From positions 18,074,182-18,138,181 of the forward strand of contig NC_088711.1 of the NCBI RefSeq assembly GCF_963576615.1: a DNA stretch of 64,000 nt, given 5' to 3'. Every line of letters begins with the position of its first letter. Position 1 is the stretch's first letter. The notes under the pieces are model-generated. The model was not told the origin of the DNA. It saw nothing but the letters and a program-made list of their open reading frames with translations, and ran no database searches. This document shows, piece after piece, positions 50,201 through 61,124 of the stretch. The stretch is from Watersipora subatra. Lineage: Eukaryota > Bryozoa > Gymnolaemata > Cheilostomatida > Watersiporidae. The translations under genes and the position numbers were made by a program.

Positions 50201-53200
50201 TTTGCTTATTCTCTCTACAAAATAGCTATATAAGTATATATATAAACATGTATATTGACACTGACTTTTGGTGTTATATATCAACTAGTACCCTGGCAGT
50301 CTAGTATGCTGTGAGAGATCATCCGGCGTGCCGATAACAGACAGAAAATGCACAATTATTCAAAAATGCCAGAAGGTGCTTGATTGGTGCATTCGTTAGA
50401 GTATCAATCTACTAAGCTGATTGTCCAAGTTTGAATCGTGTTTATGGCAACCTTTAACCTCAACCTTTAACCTCAACCTTTAACCTCAACCTTTAACCTC
50501 AACCTTTAACCTCAACCTTTAACCTCAACCTTTAACCTCAACCTTTAACCTCAACCTTTAACCTCAACCTTTAACCTCAACCTTTAACCTCAACCTTTAA
50601 CCTCAACCTTTAACCTCAACCTTTAACCTCAACCTTTAACCTCAACCTTTAACCTCAACCTTTAACCTCAACCTTTAACCACAGCTCGTGTCTGTGGACA
50701 GACACGTCTCTCATTATAATAAAGATTACGAGACTTTCAAGTTTTTGCACTGTGGCATGCACTGTGATGATCCCACCTATGTAGCGTTAAAATACATACA
50801 CTGCCAATGATCCCACCTATGTAGCGTTAAAATACATAGACTGCCAATGATCCCACCTATGTAGCATTAAAATACATACACTGCCGATGATCCCACCTAT
50901 GTAGCATTAAAATACATACACTGCCGATGATCCCACCTATGTAGCATTAAAATACATACACTGCCGATGATCCCACCTATGTAGCATTAAAATACATACA
51001 CTGCCGATGATCCCACCTATGTAGCATTAAAATACATACACTGCCAATGATCCCACCTATGTAGCATTAAAATACATACACTGCCGATGATCCCACCTAT
51101 GTAGCATTAAAATACATACACTGCCGATGATCCCACCTATGTAGCATTAAAATACATACACTGCCGATGATCCCACCTATGTAGCATTAAAATACATACA
51201 CTGCCAATGATCCCACCTATGTAGCGTTAAAATACATACACTGCCAATGATCCCACCTATGTAGCATTAAAATACATACACTGCCGATGATCCCACCTAT
51301 GTAGCATTAAAATACATACACTGCCGATGATCCCACCTATGTAGCATTAAAATACATACACTGCCGATGATCCCACCTATGTAGCATTAAAATACATACA
51401 CTGCCGATGATCCCACCTATGTAGCATTAAAATACATACACTGCCAATGATCCCACCTATGTAGCATTAAAATACATACACTGCCGATGATCCCACCTAT
51501 GTAGCATTAAAATACATACACTGCCGATGATCCCACCTATGTAGCATTAAAATACATACACTGCCGATGATCCCACCTATGTAGCATTAAAATACATACA
51601 CTGCCAATGATCCCACCTATGTAGCGTTAAAATACATACACTGCCAATGATCCCACCTATGTAGCATTAAAATACATACACTGCCAATGATCCCACCTAT
51701 GTAGCGTTAAAATACATACACTGCCAATGATCCCACCTATGTAGCATTAAAATACATACACTGCCAATGATCCCACCTATGTAGCGTTAAAATACATACA
51801 CTGCCAATGATCCCACCTATGTAGCATTAAAATACATACACTGCCAATGATCCCACCTATGTAGCATTAAAATACATACACTGCCAATGATCCCACCTAT
51901 GTAGCGTTAAAATACATACACTGCCAATGATCCCACCTATGTAGCATTAAAATACATACACTGCCAATGATCCCACCTATGTAGCGTTAAAATACATACA
52001 CTGCCAATGATCCCACCTATGTAGCATTAAAATACATACACTGCCAATGATCCCACCTATGTAGCATTAAAATACATACACTGCCAATGATCCCACCTAT
52101 GTAGCATTAAAATACATACACTGCCAATGATCCCACCTATGTAGCGTTAAAATACATACACTGCCAATGATCCCACCTATGTAGCATTAAAATACTTACA
52201 CTGCCAATGATCCCACCTATGTAGCATTAAAATACATGCACTGTGATGATCCCACCTATGTAGCGTTAAAATACATACACTGCCAATGATCCCACCTATG
52301 TAGCGTTAAAATACATACACTGCCGATGATCCCACCTATGTAGCGTTAAAATACATACACTGCCAATGATCCCACCTATGTAGCGTTAAAATACATACAC
52401 TGCCGATGATCCCACCTATGTAGCATTAAAATACATACACTGCCAATGATCCCACCTATGTAGCATTAAAATACATACACTGCCAATGATCCCACCTATG
52501 TAGCGTTAAAATACATACACTGCCAATGATCCCACCTATGTAGCATTAAAATACATACACTGCCAATGATCCCACCTATGTAGCGTTAAAATACATACAC
52601 TGCCGATGATCCCACCTATGTACATTAAAATACATACACTGCCGATGATCCCACCTATGTAGCATTAAAATACATACACTGCCAATGATCCCACCTATGT
52701 AGCGTTAAAATACATACACTGCCGATGATCCCACCCATGTACATTAAAATACATACACTGCCGATGATCCCGCCTATGTAGCATTAAAATACATACACTG
52801 CCGATGATCCCACCTATGTAGCGTTAAAATACATACACTGCCGATGATCCCACCTATGTAGCGTTAAAATACATACACTGCCGATGATCCCACCTATGTA
52901 GCATTAAAATACATACACTGCCAATGATCCCACCTATGTAGCGTTAAAATACATACACTGCCGATGATCCCACTTATGTAGCATTAAAATACATACACTG
53001 CCAATGATCCCACCTATGTAGCGTTAAAATACATACACTGCCGATGATCCCACCTATGTAGCGTTAAAATACATACACTGCCAATGATTCCACCTATGTA
53101 GCGTTAAAATACATAGACTGCCGATGATCCCACCTAAGTAGCGTTAAAATACATACACTGCCAATGATCCCACCTATGTAGCGTTAGAATACATACACTG

Positions 53201-56200
53201 CCAATGATCCCACTGATGCAGCGTTAAAAATATACACTGCTAATTATCAGGCACAGGGACAAAACCTGTTTGTCACTCTTCTAGATTCCATGGCAAATGA
53301 GCTAAAACTGTCTGTGAAACTGGATGATTTTAGCTTCCACAACCCATTTTTGGTCCTTGACAAATAGCAGAGTATTACCGTGACGAAAGTTTAAATGACT
53401 TTTGTCTGCTTCAAACCCGACATCAATAATGTTTTAAAGCACTAAAGTTATCATATTTAATCAAATACTGTCTGCAGTTGAGGCCAGCAAGGTTTTGTTT
53501 TATCTATGAAAATGGCATTACCATTGTTCTAACCCTTATCTTTTGTTGTACTCGGCGTACATGATAGCAGTGATAATGTCTGATAGTGGTGGCAGAAATG
53601 TCCTTGTCATAAAACTTACCCCGCAGGGGATTTACCCTTTTTACACTGGTAAATCTCCTGATACGCATTCCATAGGTTGTTGACTGTAGCTAGTTTCTCA
53701 ATCTTATTATTTATTCAACCTATAGGGACTGTGTATTGTAAGTCAAACTTTGGGATTTATGTGAAGCTCATGCGTCGGTGTAGCAATGCTTCATGCGCTC
53801 ACCTGTTGAATAAACTTAATCAAACGGACTCGTTGTTTGTATTTATCGTCAACTGTGTCTCGCAAAAGTTTTCAAGTTCAAAATGTTCCAAAGAAAAAGG
53901 CGTATTTCGAAGAACGAAGATGATTCATCCCATTCATCGCCTAAACGCTGTCGCGAGGATGACATTAGTACGTTGCCTACATCGTCAGAATCGGTCGAGC
54001 AAAAGCAATTTGGCACGCTTAAACCTTCTAACACTCCCACAGTGTTTAGATTGCGGTAGGTTATATTTCTTCAGTTCATAGAAATAGATAGCAAATTACT
54101 GTGTGTGTTGCATCTCTGCGATGCCTTTCCGTTGTAATGTCATAACAAGTCTTTCTGTTGTAGTGTCATAACAAGTAGTCTTCCTGTTGTAGTGTCATAA
54201 CAAGTCTTGTCAAAGTGTCATAACAAGTCTTCCTGTCAAAGTGTCATAACAAGTCTTCCTGTTACAGTGTCATAACAAGTCTTCCTGTTGTAGTGCCATA
54301 ACGAGTCTTCCTTTTGCAGTGTTATAACGAGTTTTCCTGTTGCAGTGTCATAACGAGTCTTCTTGTTGCAGTGTCATAACAAGACATCCTGTTGCTGTGT
54401 CATAACAAGACATCCTGTTACAGTGTTATAACAAGTCTTCCTGTTGTAGTGTTATAACAAGTATTCCTGTTGCAGTGTTATAACAAGTATTCCTGTTGCA
54501 GTGTTATAACAAGTCTTCCTGTTGCAGTGTTATAACAAGTCTTCCTGTTGCAGTGTCATAACGAGTCTTCCTGTTGCAGTGTCATAACAAGTGGACAAAA
54601 GGATGGTGATGACAATAAAAACCCGATAAGTTGTGTGATGGAACTCGGCAACAAGCTGGGTATCACACCAGACTTTGAGTGCACACAGCTGTCTATCACA
54701 CCTGTTAGTAGGTAGGTAAAATACTTCTTTACAGGTACATAAACACACATTCCCTTACTAACTAGCTATTTCACTCGCATGTTTCCTATCAGACGGTAGT
54801 TGGGTTAAGGCTGGTTCACACTATATCGCTGTATCTCGGCGTTGATGCCACAATACTTCGGTGATCGTCAATGATAACCATGTTCACACTATCACAATCC
54901 GATCCGCGTTTGCATCAGCAAATACTCCGTGACAATTATCTTTTTAGATTTTCTCGAAAAATCTCTTTGTTTTCACATGCGATAATCAAAAACTATTCCC
55001 ACAGCGACTATTATAAACGGATATAAATAAATCACTCTATCTACGACCGCGAACTACCATCGCCGAAATGGTTCACATTTGAAAGATGATCGTCGATGCT
55101 CAGCGAAGCATCGAGAAAGTTTGACAGCTGCGAACTTTCCCGACGTGTCCGAGTTGCTTCGTCGATGCCATCAATTCCACATAATCGATGATGAACGCTG
55201 AAAGGAAAACGCTGACAAACGGCAACATAGTGTGAACCGGCCTTTAGTCACAGCTGATCCACGACATATTGTCATATGTCGAAGTTGTCCTCTCAGCGAT
55301 TATTCATTGACTATGTGCGCCATAAACCGACGGCATCGTCGGTTTATGGCCATATTGTTGGGTCGTCGATATGTTGGGAAATATTGCGGCTGTCAAACTT
55401 ATTTGAATGTTTGCTATTCTTTTTAAAAGATTTATTCTGGAAAATTATTGTTTTATTCATCGTCAGGTTTGAAGGGTATTGTGTGTTTGGAAAGCAACGG
55501 TTTGGTCCAGTGGAAGCGCAGAACAAGAAGCTCACAAAAACTGAAGCGTTCAAGTTGGCGTATCAGCAACTAAAAGATAGCTCAAGGATCCAGGGCGAGC
55601 TTGCGAGAGAAACTCACTCTATCAAAATGAGAGATTCTCCCTTACCTTTGTCAGACACGTCACTAGGGCTAACCACTGTCAACACGGAAGGTATGTTAGG
55701 CCATAAAGAGGGTTTTCTTTTTTTATTGTGTATTGGTGTGTTGGTATGTATTTCTTAGGCTATATCTAAAGGTTTTGATACATAACAATAATGCAAATAA
55801 TAATAAACTTTCATCTTCTATAAGTTTCAACAGTTATTATCTGCTTGCTTGTGAACAGCCGCAGTTCATTCATTGACATACACCCATAAACATTGACATA
55901 CACCTATAAACATTGAAATACACCTATAACCATTGACATACACCTATAAACATTGGCATACACCTATAAACATTGACATACACCTATAGACGTTGACATA
56001 CACCTATAGACGTTGACATACACCTATAACCATTGACATACACCTATAAACGTTGACATACACCTATAAACGTTGATATACACCTATAGACGTTGACATA
56101 CACCTATAAACGTTGACATACACCTATGAACGTTGACATACACCTATAGACATTGACATACACCTATAGACATTGACATACACCTATAAACGTTGACATA

Positions 56201-59200
56201 CACCTATAAACATTGATATACACCTATAACCATTGACATACACCTATAAACATTGGCATACACCTATAAACATTGACATACACCTATAGACGTTGACATA
56301 CACCTATAGACGTTGACATACACCTATAAACGTTGACATACACCTATAAACGTTGATATACACCTATAGACGTTGACATACACCTATAGACGTTGACATA
56401 CACCTATAGACATTGACATACACCTATAGACGTTGACATACACCTATAAACGTTGACATACACCTATAAACATTGATATACACCTATAGACGTTGACGTA
56501 CACCTATAAATGTTGACATACACCTATAGACATTGACATACACCTATAGACATTGACATACACCTATAAACGTTGACATACACCTATAAACATTGACATA
56601 CACCTATAAACGTTGACATACACCTATAGACGGTGACATACACCTATAGATGGTGACATACACCTATAAACATTGACATACACCTATAAACGTTGACATA
56701 CACCTATAAACGTTGACATACACCTATAAACGTTGACATACACCTATAAACGTTGACATACACCTATAGACGGTGACATACACCTATAGATGGTGACATA
56801 CACCTATAGACATTGACATACACCTATAGACATTGACATACACCTATAAACGTTGACATACACCTATAAACATTGACATACACCTATAAACGTTGACATA
56901 CACCTATAGACGGTGACATACACCTATAGATGGTGACATACACCTATAAACATTGACATACACCTATAAACATTGACATACACCTATAAACGTTGACATA
57001 CACCTATAGACGGTGACATACACCTATAGATGGTGACATACACCTATAAACATTGACATACACCTATAAACATTGACATACACCTATAAACGTTGACATA
57101 CACCTATAAACGTTGACATACACCTATAGACGGTGACATACACCTATAGATGGTGACATACACCTATAAACATTGACATACACCTATAAACGTTGACATA
57201 CACCTATAAACGTTGACATACACCTATAAACGTTGACATACACCTATAAACGTTGACATACACCTATAGACGGTGACATACACCTATAGATGGTGACATA
57301 CACCTATAAACATTGACATACACCTATAGACATTGACATACACCTATAAACACTTTTGTTGCTTGTTGCATCAGCCCATTTAAGTCAAACATCAATCAAT
57401 CTTGGTTGGTCTGCTCTGTTGGTGCCTTGAAATAATTGTGTACAATGCTACAGTTCCGCACCAGCTGGTTTGACCTCTAGCTAGACTTCCCAGTCAATAA
57501 CTATTTAGCAGAGGATACATGGAAATTGTGTAGAGTTGTCCCTATAATGACATTGTGATAAAGACACTAGCTAAGTAATAAATTAAATCTTTGATCTCTA
57601 GAGACTGTATGCAGTTAATTCACCAAATAAATTCAGGTTTCTAAAGCCACTAGTCAACCTACATTTAGATTACTAATGTTGGCAAAGTCAATTTAGAAAA
57701 CAATATGAAGTAGAATTGTCTCTTGTCAACATGCGCTTAGGGTTAGTCAAACCTATTTATGATCATCTCAGTATAAGGATTTTGCTACATGCAATGCTCA
57801 TTTTTGGAAATACTTTACTCTACATTCAAATTAATTCCAGTATGCGGCACTCGAAGTTTCTTGAAGCATTGCCATTTGGTAAGTGGGTGAAAGGCTGAAT
57901 GTGAAAAGTAAACAAAAAATGTGAAAGGTATAAAAACCAAAAGTACCAGCGAGGGGTATCAGCTAATTAGTTTCAAATTCACTCAGACCAGGTTGAAGTA
58001 AGTTGCACCGCATGTGTTTAACGCTACCTCTGCTTGTCTACCTTCTATTTCCAGTTCTACCTCACATTCCATCCAGCATTTTATCCCACGTGCGAATTCC
58101 AATTCGACCAAGGATGGAAATTAGAACCGCTCAAATTCCCCGAGCGAAAGTTCAATTTCAGTTCGAAGAAGGTTTTTGTTCCTAGATTTTAATCGCTATA
58201 ACTGGGCACACAAATGACAGACAGACATTCACATTTATATATATCGAATAAAATTAATAAGAATATAAACTAAGAATATAGAATAAGAATATACAAGTAG
58301 AATACTTAACTAGTTTGTTGTTTTTACATATCTCTTTTACATTGCATTTTAACGTTAAGTGTAATTAGCCGTAGGAATTATGGAGGAGTTATAGTAGGCT
58401 TTTAGGCTGTATAACCAATTGATTGAACTATAATGCATTTTTATTGAAATGTTTGATCTAGCATACAACAGGTTTCAACATACGAAGCAGTTCCAGGAAT
58501 GAATTGACTTTGTATTTAAAGGTTTGACTGTACTTGTATTTCTCTCAGCTGACCAATCAGGAGTTTCTGATAGGAAATGTACATATCTATAGATAAGATG
58601 ACATGCATCCAGTATCTGGAAAGTGACACTTTGCGCTTTGCACAGCACAACAGGAAGCTCGTGGAGTTGTCTGCCTACTATTATAATCATATGCCTGTCC
58701 GTAAAACTTTTTACATGTTTTGCTTACCTTGTTCCAAACCAGTTATTGTGTTAGCTTTTTTCTAGAAGCTCCAGCATTAGTTACATTATGCTTGCTGAAG
58801 TAGGCTGTACTGTACCTTCTGACATATTATAATTATTTGCATCTTCATGCATGTTGTAAACAAATTTTATAACCTCCATTCTATTTTAGGTGTTCGCAAC
58901 TTGTTAAGCCAGAAGCATCCAGTAAGTTCCATTCTTGAGTATGCGCAGGCACGACACGTATCTGCATTGTTTGACGAGGTAGATGATAGTGGACCTGCTC
59001 ATGTTAGAAGGTGAGACTATTGCTGCTTTAGATACTGAATAGCGCCTTCTGCAACATCTTTGCTTCTGCACCTAAGTACCATTTTAATCATTGCATGTTG
59101 GCAGCATTTCTGTCTCTCCACTTTGGCAGCATTTCTGCCTCTCTACTTTGGCAGCATTTCTGTCTCTCCACTTTGGCAGCATTTCTGTCTCTCCACTTGG

Positions 59201-61092
59201 GCAGCATTTCTGCCTTTCTGCTTTGGCAGCATTTCTGCCTCTCCGCTTTGGCAGCATTACTTTCTCTCCACGTTGGCAGCATTTCTGCCTCTCGACTTTG
59301 ACAGCATTACTTTCTCTCCACTTCGGCAGAACTTCTGCCTTTTTGCTGTGGCAGCATTTCCGTCTCTTTACTTTGACAACATTTCCGTCTCTTTACTCTG
59401 ACAGCATTTCTGGATTTCTTTATCAGCATACCTGCTGCAGCAGTTAAAATAGCTATTACTCTGTCTCTCTGTAAGTTTAGATCTAGAATCAACTGGATTG
59501 GTATGAAACAGAATTGCCTGCACGCTTTCTGAATTATACCCAATCTTTACAGCGCATAGACTGTTAGATCTATTATACCCAATCTTTACAGCGCATAGAC
59601 TGGTAGATCTATTATACCCAATCTTTACAGCGCATAGACTGTTAGATCTATTATACCCAATCTTTACAGCGCATAGACTGGTAGATCTATTATACCCAAT
59701 CTTTACAGTGCATAGACTGGTAGATCTATTATACCCAATCTTTACAGCGCATAGACTGTTAGATCTATTTAAATATAAATAAACATAAATATTGAAACGG
59801 ATGCATTTTTTCTTATATATTTTTCTAACTTTAACGTTTTCTAACGTTTAAGTAACTTTGACATGTGCAGAATGTTGTCTGGAAACGCTAGTATCGTTAT
59901 ATTTTATTTGAAGATGTTACTGGTTTGTCCTTATCTTTGTCAAATTATTCATCTAATGCATAAACAATCAGGTGGAAGGATTCGTAATAATTGACAGCTT
60001 TTACTTGCCTTAAGTTTTGCATCACTTCAAAGCAAACCAATGAGAAGAGTCAGATTTTTATAGAGTAGATGGTATCACGCATCACGAGTGGTCTGAAAAA
60101 AGTTATAATTTTATTTTAAATTGTGAATAAAAAATGTTTCAAAGTCTATGATTCGCAAATAGCAGTAGCAAAATACTATCTTTTCTATACTGCCCAAAGG
60201 GTTCTAGTTTGTCTTGGCATTTGATGACTTTTGTTTAAACATACATGTAGTTGTACTGTTTATTGGCTAAGAGATACTGTTGATTTAGGTATGTGCTATT
60301 GGTTTTCCTTATGACCATTACACTGCCTGTATATCTCTCATTAGGTCATTATTATTTTTGTAGTATTCCTCAAATGAACCCTTCATGAAGTTTTCCCCAA
60401 TCTTGGTTGTAGGAATCATGGTCTTGACCGCACTCTGCTCCTGTTTCTTATTCTGACTCATAACTTTATTCTGTTGTACACTTTGGATTTCACGTTAATA
60501 GCTGTCATCTATATAAGTTGTTTCTTTAGTTTTACCTATAGATGTATTGTTGATGGAACACCCTACCCATCAGCCACAGCTCGAACAAAGAAGGATGCAA
60601 AGAAGCATGCCGCTGAGTTAGCTCTCCGTGTGATAGCGGGCACCACGACACCAGCCACAGATGCTACAGCACCTGCATCGGGTGCCACAGCAGCAGTCTC
60701 TGATGTCATGGGGTCAGCTAGTAGCTATACTACGGTGTGTTACCTATTCGCCTATCCATAGTACTCACTCACTGCTTTGGCTTAGCGAGCTACTCACAGA
60801 TCATGAGCTAGCATACATGTATGCTGAAGTTTAGCGCTCCCTTGTTACATAAATGCATTGCAGATTTATAAGATATTTATTAGCAATTCGAAATTGAAAG
60901 ACATGATGCAAATATTACCCATCAGCAATGGGAAGGCAATGAGATTATGCTAGAACAATAGGTACTAATACTACTTGTAGGGAAAACTAAAAATTCACTA
61001 CTTTCATTCAATGCCAGTAGGTATACATTTGTAGTAATGCAGCACATGCATGCAGCTGCTTAAAATATTTTTAGTCGAGTTTTTGATTGATC

Positions 61093-61124
<32 letters not shown>

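Noticed and set aside
50453-50682. Interstitial telomere-like array (rich in ttaacct)
   Set aside because: The 13-bp unit is not TTAGGG-based and sits inside a SINE copy.
53677-54081. 134-codon ORF as an extra ADAR exon or separate gene
   Set aside because: No domain resemblance, and ADAR exons 3 and 4 already join in phase without it.
50765-57352. CRISPR-like regularly spaced repeats
   Set aside because: The 40-bp and 20-bp arrays are head-to-tail units without unique spacers, in a eukaryotic intron.
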